The position numbers were made by a program, and so were the translations under genes. Shown here one piece after another: positions 22,517 to 34,516 of a stretch of DNA of 64,000 nt. Source of the stretch: Cryptomeria japonica (lineage: Eukaryota > Streptophyta > Pinopsida > Cupressales > Cupressaceae); the NCBI RefSeq assembly GCF_030272615.1, contig NC_081413.1:553561136-553625135 (forward strand). Reading direction: 5' to 3'. Position 1 is the first letter of the stretch; the number at the start of each line of letters is the position of its first letter. The notes under the pieces were generated by a model. It did no database searches, had not been told where the DNA came from, and saw only the letters and a list, made by a program, of their open reading frames with translations.

Positions 22517-23266
22517 TTGCTACTAGGAAAGGGGAAAATGTTGTTGCTCACTTTACGACCCTATCTATTTCTTCCTAATTAGTTACTTTGGTATTCAGCT
22601 ATAAAACACATATATTGTCCCTTTATCTCACATGTTTGGGAAGTAGTAGTTTCTTTATGTAGAATTAGTATAAATAAAGGGTTTGGCATCAATGGATCAT
22701 CCATGATGAGTTATATTTGTATTGAATATGTTAATCAAAGGACATTGTTTTTTTGAAAAGGTGTGTAATATTCTATAAAGTGGTTTTGAAGCAAATCAAT
22801 ATAATATTATTTCTATATTTATTTTTCATATTTTATGTTTTTTTGTAAATTTGTTGTAAGTCATATTCTTTCTAGCACCTTTCACAACTATCTACCATAT
22901 GATCTCACCTCATCTTCTTAGGATATTTGGTGATTAAATAGTGGTTGTAGAACTAAAAACAATGTTTATTTATTTTTCAAAAATACTTAGGTTTTTTCTT
23001 TCTAATTTACTTATGTTTTTATTTCTAGGATAGAAAATTTGTCAAGATCAAAAGTGGTTATAGATGTTGTCATGCCCACTTTTTAAAAACAAGAAAACCT
23101 AATTTAAAAAAATAAAAAAATAAAAAAATTTACTCTAACTCCAAGAGTTAACCCATATTGTATTAAATATATAAAAATATAGTATTATTAACCCTTCTCA
23201 TATCCATAATGCTAATACCAACTTTTCCAACAAGTGTCCAAATTTATCAATATTAGTTTAGTTTGA

Positions 23267-23272
<6 letters not shown>

Positions 23273-23319
<47 letters not shown>
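23273..23319. repeat. (AT)n microsatellite
   Basis: About 23 uninterrupted AT units within AT-rich DNA, 0.75 kb downstream of gene B. Confidence 0.97.
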
Positions 23320-23324
<5 letters not shown>

Positions 23325-24246
23325 ATAATTTATTTAATTGTATGTCATTTTCTATATTAAAAATACCACGATCTTAACCACCAAAGTAATGCTTCTTGAT
23401 ACGAGTTCTATTATTGAATTTTATTTGCACCCAATTGTCATTATTAGCTGATAGGCTATTATAGGTGGGAAGCACCCTCCAAATTTTACTGATGTTTCAA
23501 GTTGCAAAATTTTTCTATACGGTTCTCATGCTAGAAACTTTATCTCTATAGTTCTCACACTAGATTTGTCATGCTAGAATTTTTTTCTAGATGAATGAGA
23601 TATTCCTCATGCGTAAAATAAAATAAAATAAAACTAAGGTCTTCTCTAGTTAAAAAATTGTCACGTGGTAAAACAATTTTGCATTACCCTAATGACCGAA
23701 TCGACGTCTACCATGATTGAATCAATGGCTACGCAAACTACCTTGACCAACAAATCACCCACTACATCCTATTAATGTCATTTTACCAAGGGCACAATGA
23801 TATCAACATTATTTACCCTGTTCATTATGGGAGCTTTGTTCCATTGGTTCTGTTTGTGGTAGATCATTTGAGATCCAAGCAGTAGAATGAAGTTCTTCCT
23901 ATAAATCTTAGGATCAGATAAAAGATCCACTAGGAGGTCGACACCTAGACATCTAGATATTATCGTCTAAATGTGAATTGTTATGCCATTTTAGTCAACT
24001 TCCTTTGTAGGTAGGCACCATGTGTGAGGTGGACATTTGAGCTGAACAAGATTTGTATAAGTATTTTAAGAATGTAGGTAGATTTGAGTTGCATTGAGAG
24101 TGCAGTAATAAGGAAAATTTTTTTTGTAGGAAAAGCCCTTTTTTGTTTTTAGTAGTTGTTGAAAGCCCTGAAACAATAAGTCCATGTTGGTGACAAAGCA
24201 AACTTGATTTCTAGATTATAAAATAGAATTGCTAGGTGTGCAATTT

Positions 24247-24275
24247 TCTTCTTCTTCTTCTTCTTCTTCTTCCTT
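24247..24275. repeat. (TTC)n microsatellite
   Basis: About nine TTC units, a GAA tract on the minus strand, next to the gag relic. Confidence 0.9.
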
Positions 24276-24441
24276 TTGAAATTACAATAAATAGGCAACC
24301 AAAAAGATTGTCTTCTCATATACAAATTCCATTCTTTTGGCACCGTGTCATCAGGAGTAGGATAAGCAATTTGTGAATGTCAATTTTTATGTCCACCAAT
24401 GATATCAGTCACTTTTTCTTTAACTCCTTGCTTACAATGAA

Positions 24442-25470
24442 TCAAATCACTGAAGTAATTTGAGGACTAATATTATGTTGAAACTGTTTATTGAATGCAT
24501 TGGCCAATTGTGGAAAAGAATAGATAGAATAAGGAGGAAAAGATAAATACCATTGCAAAGCTTTATCTCTAAAAGTGCAATATTTCTTTTTTGCCATGAG
24601 TCTATGATCATGAGAGAAATCACCACACAAGGTTTGGAATATTTTCACACAAGTGGACAGGTCACCTTTTCCATTATATAATTCCATTTGGGTCATTTCC
24701 ACATTCTTAGGAGCAACCACATGAACCACATCAATAGATAGTGGGCTAACTATATCATATGTGGGGATATTGAACTTAGATTTGGTTAAAGAAGCCAATT
24801 ATTTTTGTAAGGATGAGACAATTTGAGTTAGGCTATTGATAGTGGCTTAATTGGATGACTTGGAATTGAACATGCTAGATTGTGATGGAGGTATAGTGTT
24901 GTGATAGGTAGGTGGAGGTTGAGAATAAGGAGGTAGAACTTTATAGTATGTTGGTCAAGGGGATAGTTAGTAAACAAATGGAAGGCTCATGGAAGGAGGT
25001 ATGTAAGAGTATTTATTAATAGGATTTCCCACATGACTAACATGTGTAGGATTAACATTTTTTGTAGAGTTATCCATGATAGAAGAAGTATATATACACA
25101 CTAGGTAAGGATGTAGGTATAGGAGTAGAATTCTCAAGTTGTAGAAATAGAGTAACCAAGAGCTTTGACACAAAATTTTATAGGAATAATATTGGTATCA
25201 ATAACATGAGCAATACCATGTAACACTTCCACACCTATCTTATCACTTTGAACCATTCTCTTCAACCCTTCAATCAAGGGGATTGACTCACTATTTGGGT
25301 GTTCTTGACCCATCCATTGTTGAATCTCATCCAACTCATTGTCAACATTCCACAATTGTTCACTAGTAAGCCTAGTATGTGAGTCATCCAAGCATCATGA
25401 GAAGTATGAGATGAATTGTTCTCCATAATGTTAGGTATGCCTTGTGTAAATATTGAGGCTTCACCCAAAT
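24442..25470 (-). pseudogene. gag relic of the truncated LTR element
   Basis: The core at about 24442-24720 reads MELYNGKGDLSTCVKIFQTL, then KALQWYLSFPPYSIYSFPQL and NAFNKQFQHNI, a clear retrotransposon gag domain. The upstream part (about 25134-25391) fits a helical N-terminal gag region. Treated as a fossil with no further detail. Confidence 0.8.
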
Positions 25471-25894
25471 TCCCATGGAATAGGTTATCAATGTAGGCTC
25501 ACACCCCTCAATATTCATGCATAAAGAAGGAGATATTGAGTCACACTATTTTTTATAATACAAGCTATATATATGGTTAAGAAATGCAATTTATTTGTAA
25601 AATGATTAACTAACTAATTGGATATTCTAAAGAAATGAGAGATGTAATAACTAAATACTTCTAAATATGAAAATAACTTGAAATAATAATCATATGTAAG
25701 CATATAAATGAAAAATTATGCAAACACAAGTTAATTTTGTCAAAATAAATTAGGGTTTTTGTGAATTAAACCTTTAAATTTATGTTAATTAATTAGATAT
25801 GCGAGTGCAAATATAGTTTTATTAAAAGCGTACAAATTAGATCTAAGAATAAAAAATTAGAATTAATACAAGTACAATGTTTGGCTCACCAAAA

Positions 25895-27172
25895 TGTGAT
25901 GGATGGGAAAATTAGGGTTTCACAAGTTAATCCTTGTAAAATAGGAAATGACCTAACTTTCCAACAAAAACATTGAAGGAAGGGAGAACTCAATTGATCT
26001 AATGCAATAGGATTGAATGCAAATTAAGTTCTTCATCCTTTTTGTTTAGTTAAAACTGATTTGAATGTATTTTAAATGCTAAGTCTAGGATTAATGATGA
26101 AGAATTGACATAAAATAACAGAGACAACAAGATACAAATACAAAATGTAGACAAGAGGCCAAATATGAGCAGAAGAAACATAAAAGCATTAGTGATAGAA
26201 AGTTCGACCTGAAAGCCTGACACCATGTGGCAATTTGCATTACAATCCTTTATGCCAAATGCAGATAGACTGGAATATTTTGGAATCAAGATGTTGCACA
26301 GAATCTGTTCCCTAAAGCTCATCGAAAACTTTTGAGACCATGGCAGAATTTTCATCCCGTTCCTTAGGTTTTTGCCTCTACAAAAGTTAGATCTAATCAT
26401 TATCATCTCTTCTGTCAAAATCTTTGTTTGTGGCTCCTAAATCTATCACATGTACATAGAAAGAAGGAAAATATTGTTTTTGATGGGGGTTTGGCTTAGG
26501 TCAAACCCTGAGTTTGGAATTAAATTCTTGAATTGAATTGAAATGTAATGAAAATTCTTTTGTGAAAGCTTATCTTTTGAGAATAAGGCTAGATTTGAAC
26601 TTGAAATGCTTGAATTGGAAATTGATACCTTGATGAATGTTGCATTGAAGTCTTCATGCCAAGGTTGATAATTTCATGTAGAATGTATTCATAAGTTATT
26701 GATCATGGATGCCATCACGAATGCTTAAAATTTGAACTTTAATATCTCCTTCACTACCTTGATTATTCTTGATTGCTTACTCACTTGAATTTGGAAAAGT
26801 GCAATTGAGATCTTGATAGAGAGATCATGTATATCAAAATGAATAGGTTGGGATTTATTTTATACCTTATTGTACAAAATATATTTGAAATTTTGGGGCA
26901 AGCTAACACCAAGAATGTTTTATTGCCTTTAAGGTGTGACCATTGCAAGGTCCAAATTTGGGCCCCTTTTAGGAGGACCACGACACCTAGGGTGTCTTGG
27001 TCCTTTTAATTAGGATCCAAATTTGAACATGGTCTCACTCAAGTGTATAACATATTGAATCAAGGTGGGCGTGATCATAATCAAAACAATATCAAGGCAT
27101 AGGAGGTTGGAAAGTGAAAGTGAGTTCTAGGTGTAGATAAAATTGTGCAAGGCTACAATTTACAATGCTACA
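25895..27172 (-). repeat. LTR of the truncated element, about 1.28 kb
   Basis: In minus direction it starts TGTAGCATTGTAAATTG and ends near CATCACA, beside the primer-site relic. It shares long runs with 40405-41564, such as TGTACATAGAAAGAA, GGTCAAA followed by TTTAGGAATTAA or TTTGGAATTAA, and a minus-strand TATAAAA near 26858. It has no coding content; the short open frames inside are shadows. Confidence 0.7.
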
Positions 27173-27179
27173 CACATCT

Positions 27180-28020
27180 ACCAAAAAATTTCCAATTATG
27201 GTACTTGACAAAAATCCACCCTCATCATGCTTTGATGGATGTCCATGCCTTGTTTTGGAGCTCCCATTTTATCACAAGTATGGAGGGTGCTGACAAAGGT
27301 TGTTGAATCTGATTTACACCTGCCAATTGCGTTTGTTTGAAAGTTTATAAGGCTTTTTCAATAAATCCTTGTTGTGCTTATCGTGCAATCATTGTAAGCC
27401 ATGAGACCACATCTTTTTCCAAGAATACTATCGTGCTTTGTCTATTCTTTGATGGATGTTCATACCCTATTTTCAAATATTCTATTTTGACACAGGCATG
27501 GAGGATGCTAGCGAAGATTGTTAAATTTGGCTTTATGCCTGCAAATTGCATTTTCTTGAAAGTTTATAAAGCCTTTTCAATGAATCCATTATGTGCATAT
27601 CATGTAATCATGAAATTTTAGGAGACCATATTTCTTTTTAGAATTTTGTCAAATAGTTTGCGTCCCTTGTCACTGCTTCCACACTTTGCATACATGTCTA
27701 CAGAGAATTTCCAACTATAACATCTGACAAAAGCACCCTTCCAATATGCTTTGGTTGATGTCCATACCCTATTCCAAAGCTTCCATTTTGGTATAGGTAG
27801 GGAGTATGCTCGCAAAAGTTGTAGAATTTGGCACTACCTTGCCAAATGTATTTCCTCGATATCCTCTAATAATTGTAGTCTATGAGAACACATTTCCTTG
27901 AGGCATTCTATCAAACAAGTCATGTTCCTTGTCTATCCTTCCACATTTTGCATACATGTCTACCATGGTCGTTGCAACTACATCATCTGTTTCTATGTAA
28001 ATTTTGTAAGTAGATAACTA
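27180..28020 (-). pseudogene. PPR protein pseudogene (PLS type)
   Basis: Relic of a pentatricopeptide-repeat protein, a family that binds organelle RNA for editing, splicing or stabilisation. On the minus strand the repeats read VDMYAKCGRIDKEHDLFDRM (about 27890-27970) and VDMYAKCGSSDKGRKLFDKI (about 27620-27710). A decayed LETFKQMQLAGV-like piece lies near 27310-27360. The repeat spacing fits PLS-class PPR proteins. Stops and frame changes between repeats and the lack of a continuous frame show it is dead. Similar relics are at 31040-31370 and 34890-35480. Confidence 0.78.
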
Positions 28021-28464
28021 CAAAGAAGATAAAACAAAAAAATTACAAATTAGAAGAAGAAAATAAATAACATATTAAAAGTAGAAGAACATAGTAAAGA
28101 ACATCTTGTTCAATAGATTAAGATGAACATATTGAAGAACATCATGTTTAAACTTGACTATTTATCTGATCATCTACCAAAAGTAAGGCTTCAAAGAATT
28201 TGATTTTTGAGAAAATAATCTAGATTGATTAAACTAACAAAAATCTTAGAATATTCATCCCCCCTCAAAAAATTGCCATCATTTTCCTACAGATGTTATA
28301 TTATTTTTCTTTACCTTGAGCCGCAACAATGATTTGTTGCGAAAAAAATGGTGGGAAAGAAGGAAAAAATGGCCAATAGAATGGAAAAAAGGAAAGACGA
28401 CATTAATTTCCTAGTGTGAGACATGTTTCTAGTGGGGAGCTCCCTCACAAGGAATAACCTATCA
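28021..28464. other. AT-rich intergenic DNA, nothing recognised
   Basis: No gene, repeat unit or RNA signature can be supported here. It lies between the PPR relic and the relic P450 upstream block. Confidence 0.4.
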
Positions 28465-30600
28465 GATAATTAATTAATTAATTAAGATGACCGATTAAAA
28501 GTAAATACTTATTTTTTATTTTTTTAAAACCATTTTAAATAGATATTTATGTTTATGATTTTAAGTTGATCATAAAAAATAAAACTTAGAGCTTCAATTT
28601 TAAATACTTCATTTTTTAATTGATTTTAAATAATTGATTTTTTAATTGATTTTTTAATTGATTTTTAATATTAAAACTAAATTCATTCTATACTACAAAT
28701 TATTATGTAGAACACATTAGAATAAGAAAGATTTCTCTTTCTCAGTCATGGCTTGATTTGGGTTTAAAATATCTGCATAATTTTAATTTATACATTTGAG
28801 GTGGACAATGAATCTTAACCCCTATATAAACTAGCATTTGTCATGGATTGATAAATTCACTTTTGAATGATTTCACACGAGTGGACTATACAAGTTAACA
28901 TTTGCACAGTATAATAGGTGGGACATTCTTCCAAATTTAACCATGTGCAACCTAACATCTTGGGTGAACTATAGAATTTAATTCATGGATGATGTGTCTA
29001 CATTGTTTTATCCTTCCTTGAGCTAAACATTAGAGACTTTACCTTTTGTAATTAGAAAAAAGTAAACTAACACTTTCGTCATAGAATTTAATGCATATTG
29101 AGATTGAAACTTCGTACTCTTCTCAACATTAACTTGAGATTCCTTTTTTCTTATGGACTAGAAGAACTATTTTTTGTTATAAGGTGATTTCATCTATCCA
29201 TTCTTGTTAGGAAATTACTAGGTTGATCAAACTATTTCCAACATTTAGCTCTATGAGAGAAAAATTATATACAAGTTTACAAAATAAGAATAATACAAAG
29301 ATTAAAAAAATTATCACAAGATCATACAAGATATACCTTGGGAAAGCCCCCATAAGGGAAAAACACAACTACCAAAAGTATCCACACTCAATGTCTTATC
29401 TAGCAATGAAACATTGCAATGCATGCTCCAACCATAAACCTCCTCTCATAAATCATCCATGTGTCCAAGCATAATGGACAATCAATAAAACATCATATGC
29501 CATGCTTCACATATGCACTCTACAAGAGAGATCAATTCAAATCATAGTCAACCTTAATCACTAAACATGTACTTTATTTTAATAAATTCAAACTCATACA
29601 AAACCACCAAGTGGTACTGGCTCAACCATGTGTTCCAAAATAATGAGAGTACAAAATCATTGACCCTATTATTTACATTTTGGCACTAACAATTTTTCAG
29701 TATTAAATATATTTTCAATGTACAACCCACACATAAATTATCTAACCAATGTTACAACACATCTTTACAAGTGAATCCCCAAAAATATTTAATGTGGCTA
29801 AACAAATCTCAAAAAATGCACCAAAATAAATATCTATTTCACATGATTAAAATAATTATTTTCTTATAGTACAAGGTGTGCAACACCCTTTTTCCTAACA
29901 ATTCTAGACTTTCCACTTGGAAAGACACATTGCTCTCTTGTGTTGACATTTTTTTGCCTATTAAAATTATGTTAGTCATTGTCGCAGTCTTTATGATGTA
30001 TTCTCTTAAATCCCTATGCTTTTTCTTGTCTTCAATGAAAAAATAATGAGGACCATCCTTTAGAGTGGCTTAGAGGCTAAGAAGAATACTTCTCTTGTAG
30101 CATGGGACTCTTTTTGTTCTTCTAAGAAGTAAGTTGACCTATCAAAATGGACTTGCTTCAACATGTGGTCTAGTTAAAATTTTGGCTAATACTTTGGTGC
30201 AAGAAGATTACATTCCTAAAGATATTAAATTTGTTACAACTTTGGAAGATTATGATAGTGAATGAGGCTCTTGGGATGTGAGAGGGGCATCTCTTTGCAT
30301 GTGTTAGTGGATTTTTAAAATGAATAGATTAGGTAGTATTCATGGTTCATCGGATCGTTTTGATAGGGCTTTAATCAAGCACAATATTGACACTTGTGAA
30401 TGCATTTTAGATCAAGCAAAAGAAGTTATCAATTCTACTTTATTTCATTTCATGTGACAATTGTTAGAGGATGTGTTCGAGTCAATCATGAGGTTTTGCA
30501 TGTATAGGCTATTTGGACCAATTCTAGTGAGAGTAACTGACTTGGAAGGCTTCCTCCTTATAACAATTGACTTGGTTCTTTCATCCTAGTACTTTGTATA
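28465..30600. repeat. P450-unit upstream block, copy 2 (no gene left)
   Basis: 28800-30590 aligns to 17345-18725 and 28465-29060 aligns to 43785-44180. Shared landmarks are TTTATGATTTTAAG-like sequence, the CTAGCATTTGTCATGGATTG run, and GAGCTAAACATTAGAGA shared with 43785-44180. A segment of about 340 bp (30096-30430) is present here but absent from copy 1. Its plus strand has short open stretches such as GLASTCGLVKILANTLVQED that I cannot identify. Confidence 0.72.
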
Positions 30601-31010
30601 AAGACCATTGCTTTATGGATTTTGTTCATCTACTGATCAAAATTTTTATTATTATTTATAAATATTAAATATTTTCAAATTACATATCTCTCAACGTAGT
30701 TAAGTTTTTCAAAATATAGATATTCTAGTTAACACATCAACAAACACTTTTGTCTATGCAACATACAAAATGCACTTTTGACTGTGATTATTAATTAATT
30801 AAAAATTAAAATACAATACGTTTTTTATTTTTAATTAATTATACTTATGATCAAATGTACATCCTGTATACTGCATAAACATTTCCGAAAAAAACTATGT
30901 AATTGAATCCATTCTGTCAGCTAGATGGACATTGCCAATACTCAACTTGTTTATTAATTACAAATTAGAATACAATGAATTTTTCCCGTTTTGCTAACTA
31001 CTCTATCGAA
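30600..31010 (+). repeat. Relic of the distal P450 promoter
   Basis: Aligns to about 150-540 upstream of gene A (shared TTATTATTATTTATAAATATTA, ATATCTCTCAAC, CACTTTTGTCTATG and the inverted repeat). No P450 exon follows within reach; PPR-like and transposon sequence begins at about 31040. It marks a cluster member that lost its coding region. Confidence 0.72.
30747..30885. repeat. Diverged copy of the MITE-like inverted repeat
   Basis: It carries CTTTTGTCTATGCAACATAC with TTTTGACTGTGATT in the left arm, and ATGATCAAATGTACATCC with CTGCATAAAC in the right arm. The structure matches 363-502 with more changes, and one of its two TTGAC cores is altered (ATCAA). Confidence 0.55.
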
Positions 31011-31039
31011 TAGTTAGCATGCGCTGCATTTTGTTTACC

Positions 31040-31370
31040 AGCGGAATAACAAACAACATTATTTGATAAAATTCTTTGGTCCAAATAACATTTGGTTGAA
31101 AGTTTCTCAAGCCTTTTAAACGAATCCATTTGGTCCTTGTCTGAGATCATTTCATTTCATAACTCATTCCTTATGATGACATCTGCTCGAGGAATTCTGT
31201 GCGCTCTCCCTTCCGCTTTGATGAATGTCCATGTCTCTTGCATATACTGCAATCATTGAATTCGATGAGAGAAAATAATTTTCATAAAACCCGATCCATT
31301 ATCTTTGACAAAAGTCATTTATTGCTAATTACATCTGTACTAACAAGGTCATATTGAGTTGCAAAGATTT
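31040..31370 (-). pseudogene. PPR-like relic, downstream part
   Basis: The minus strand near 31085-31140 resembles the ETFNQM/ETFKQM hinge seen in the PPR relic at 27310-27360, and around 31190-31250 degraded repeat-like sequence follows. It is heavily decayed. It and 34890-35480 may be two parts of one former PPR gene, now separated by transposon insertions. Confidence 0.4.
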
Positions 31371-31790
31371 AGTTTGTCGAAGCTTTGAGATCATATTATA
31401 CGTCTTAGCATCAAGGAGGAGTATGTTGACGTGTGATGCATGAGCCTCACCGCTATGCACTGCCATGCTACAGTTGTAATTTTAAACTGTTAGATTAGAA
31501 AGATCAGTTTGTCTTAGATTAGTTTTTGATTTGTCAGTTGTAATGTTGGCCATTAATGTAGAGAACATGCAAAATACAATCTCTATTATTAACAAAGTTA
31601 ATTGCAGTTATCGTGTGAGACTACGAGTTGTTTCTAAGAGATTGTGCATCAACTGTATGCATGAAATATTCTAGTATATAATAGTTGCCTCACTATTGTT
31701 TTAGGGTACACGAAGATGTACGTCTGAGAAAGACTTTTGAGATGTAATCAATTTTGAATGATTGAATAAAAGTTTCTTTTGTGTGTTTAT

Positions 31791-32076
31791 TGATAGAGGT
31801 GGATGGATTCGATCAATATCATATATTGAAACACAAATACATAGAAAGACACAAAATATATAAACAAATAAATTCAATCAATTCTTCCATGTGCTACAAC
31901 ACATTTTCATTAATAACTTGAATCCATTACATCTGCCTCCTTAAATAGAGATCTTTGGACAATTCTAGAAACATCTTAGGCCTTTAGTCTGACCTTACAA
32001 AACATTAAATATTTTGCCTTTCTAGAAAATTCTATTCAAATAATCATCAGGGTGGGAAAAATTACATATCCCAACA
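31791..32076 (-). repeat. 3' LTR of the non-autonomous element
   Basis: TG...CA ends on the plus strand (TGATAGAGGTGGATGG to ATCCCAACA). It is a clear copy of 34517-34833 but about 30 bp shorter. The purine tract AAGGGGGGG on the minus strand sits immediately inside. Confidence 0.88.
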
Positions 32077-32246
32077 CCCCCCCTTAATTTCGACCACCAA
32101 TACTGTGCCATTCTCAATTTCCTTTGGTCTTGACTGTTGTCTTCTTTTACCTCTTTCTAATGTGCACAACCAAGTTTCCTAACTTCAAATCCTTTTCCTT
32201 GCTTGATGCCTTTCTATCATTCTTCTCCCACTGTTGCGACAGTTCT

Positions 32247-32654
32247 TCAAAACTTGAATTTACAACTTCCTGGAAACTTGCCATCTATAGACTTCTTCCC
32301 AAATAATTTCCTTTCACTTGAAACATTTGTTATGCCTTTTGAAAACTTTGATTGATTGCTATCAACTTTCCCATGCAAAATTTTATACTTAAATGAATTC
32401 TTGGTCATACTTGTAATTTTTTGCCAACTGGATCCAAAGCTCCATCCACAATCCATTTTCATACCTGTCATATATTCATTATTTGATTCTCTATTCCAAC
32501 ACCTCTTTTCACAATGATTTCTCAAACCACAAATACTGCACAAAAGTAGATCCCAACATCTATCCTTTGTATGTCCTTTCCTATTACAATGTGAACACTG
32601 CATAGTCTTCATTTCTTGAATTGATTCACTTGAACCTATAGCGCATGTACTCAT
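32247..32654 (-). pseudogene. Zinc-knuckle segment of the non-autonomous element
   Basis: It has two CCHC-like motifs, CSHCNRKGHTKDRC and CSICGLRNHCEKRC. The first is a classic retroviral-type Gag zinc knuckle. The rest is Lys/Ser-rich with no known domain. In Gag proteins such knuckles bind element RNA during packaging. Fossil part. Confidence 0.75.
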
Positions 32655-32887
32655 CTTTCCTTTACCTATAGAATATCCAAGACCTTCCTATTTTGGCCTC
32701 CTTGGTTTCTCAATCAGATTCTTCATACCTTGTTCATGCTTTCCTAGACCTTTACCTTTGTAGATCCCATTCGTTTCATGATTTTCAGACCAAGATTCAT
32801 TTCATTGCCATTACATTGTATAACATTATCATTTTCTTTTTCACAATCTTTATCACAAACTTCTTCAGCAAAAACACACTTATCAAA

Positions 32888-33403
32888 TTACGAATTCAAA
32901 TCTTTTGCATTCCATGAAACATTGCATACCAATGCCTTAGACTTCAAACATTCATTCTCATCTTTCAATGTTTTGATTTCCTTCAATTGTAAATTATTTT
33001 GTTCTTCTAATCTGTTAATATTTTCTTCCAAATCTTCATTCTTTTTTTTGACCTCATCAAACAACTTTAACTTTTCTTCTAACTCTTTATTCTTCTCATC
33101 AAATTTAATTATTTCCTTCAAATGCAAAATATGATCTTCTTTCAACCAAGTTAACTTTTCCTCTAGCTCTTCAATTTTCTCTTTATAATCACTATATTTT
33201 TTTGCTTTTATCCATATTTTACTTTTCTTCACTTCTATTAATTCTTCTTCTAAATGATCTATCTCAAAAATTAAATTTGCATTTTCCTTCAACACTCTTT
33301 CACCTAATTTTCCCATTGAATCAAACAATTTCTCATAAGCTAAATTCGAAAACAACAATTCGACTTTAATAAATTCTCTTCCTTTTATTGCAAACCCTAA
33401 CAA
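32888..33403 (-). pseudogene. Coiled-coil segment of the non-autonomous element
   Basis: About 170 codons of Glu/Lys/Leu-rich heptad sequence (for example EEKLTWLKEDHILHLKEI, LEENINRLEEQNNLQLKEIK) predict a long coiled coil. It precedes the zinc-knuckle part in element order. This is not a standard Gag core. It may be captured host sequence or a highly diverged Gag oligomerisation region. Fossil part. Confidence 0.65.
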
Positions 33404-34501
33404 TTAATCAATTACCTATGTTTAAAGAACACTTGAATGCTCCAAATCCCATATGCCTTGGACAATCTCTGATTTGATAATCTTCACAAACTGGGAACTA
33501 ATAGATAATGATCTCTCTTCAAAGACGCACCAATTTCATTGACATTGGTAAATTCCTCTGACAAGAGTTATTCACTTCCTTACTAATATCAATTTAAATT
33601 AAAATTTACGTCTTCAAAATATAACATGTCTCCTGTCTTCTTGTCTCGTTGGCTTTGCTTGATTGCTTATTTATGTCTGGACAACAATCCTTGTTCATGT
33701 ATCAAAGATTAACAACCATACATATGGTCTTCATCCCCAAACCACTCACTTCCATCTCGAATAAAAAATCTTACATAAGACAACTATAAATGATTTTTCA
33801 AATGCAATAATATTTCTAGCACTCACGTTGCAGATACCATTGTCTAATCAAAGCTTTGACTTCTGGAGCTTCTTCTTTTATGACACCATCAATTCCTCCA
33901 ACGATCTCTTCAAACTGTAAACACAATCTGTGATACTCCTTTAGCTGTGGTTCCCTTTGTTCCTTTATGGCATCTTCTTCAACAATTTACCCTTACGCTC
34001 TTTGGCTGAGAATCCTTCAATCTGCGATTTGATCACTTTGTTTTGGCAAGGCTTTCCAATTTATATGACAATCAAACTCTACAACAGGGTTTGTAATGAC
34101 TTATACCTTGTCTGATGACTTCCCTTTTCAGTTTACAATGATCTCTAAAAACTGTGGCCTTACAATGTGATTTATTTGCAATTTTTCTTTTGACCCGATG
34201 CCTCTTCAATGCTTTGTTGTGTGATTGGGCTATCTCTAGCCTCTATCAGCTCTTGGCAACAATAACAATCTCATTTTTAAAATTTCTACGAACCTTAGAT
34301 AGGCTTCTTCATTTGGTGTGATTTGCAATCATCAATTAGACTTATGGGATTCACTTTCATTCGATCATCAGTATCTTCAATCATCAACGATCTTGATAAT
34401 CTTTTGTCTTTTTTGCGGGCTCAATATTGGATGAACAACTTTGATATCTCCAACCAGAGATAATGGGGAGACTTCAATGTTCTCGTTAAACCCTTAACCT
34501 T

Positions 34502-34513
34502 GCTCTGATACCA
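34502..34513 (-). other. Primer-binding site, initiator tRNA-Met type
   Basis: The minus strand reads TGGTATCAGAGC, the standard plant Copia/Gypsy primer site complementary to the 3' end of initiator tRNA-Met, three bases inside the 5' LTR. Confidence 0.92.
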
Positions 34514-34516
34514 CTT

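Larger units (their letters stand above)
22517..24400. other. Intergenic DNA downstream of gene B
   Basis: The first 230 bp is P450 3' flank shared with gene A. The rest is AT-rich with an (AT)n run at 23273-23319 and a (TTC)n run near 24247-24275. Around 23650-24200 the minus strand has scattered protein-like stretches that could continue the gag element to the right, but nothing can be named. Confidence 0.5.
24442..27172 (-). mobile_element. Truncated LTR retrotransposon: 5' LTR plus gag (fossil)
   Basis: In minus direction it has an LTR (27172-25895), a degraded primer site reading TGGTGAGCC (25883-25891), a short leader and a gag relic (about 25470-24442). No pol or 3' LTR is visible. 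The LTR has a relative at 40405-41564. Likely Ty3/Gypsy from the gag type. Several breaks interrupt the coding part. It is clearly older than the A/C duplication, judging by decay. Confidence 0.72.

Noticed and set aside
27618-27815. Short intact PPR-containing gene
   Set aside because: It is one surviving frame within a longer decayed PPR relic; a 65-codon piece would not make a working PPR protein.
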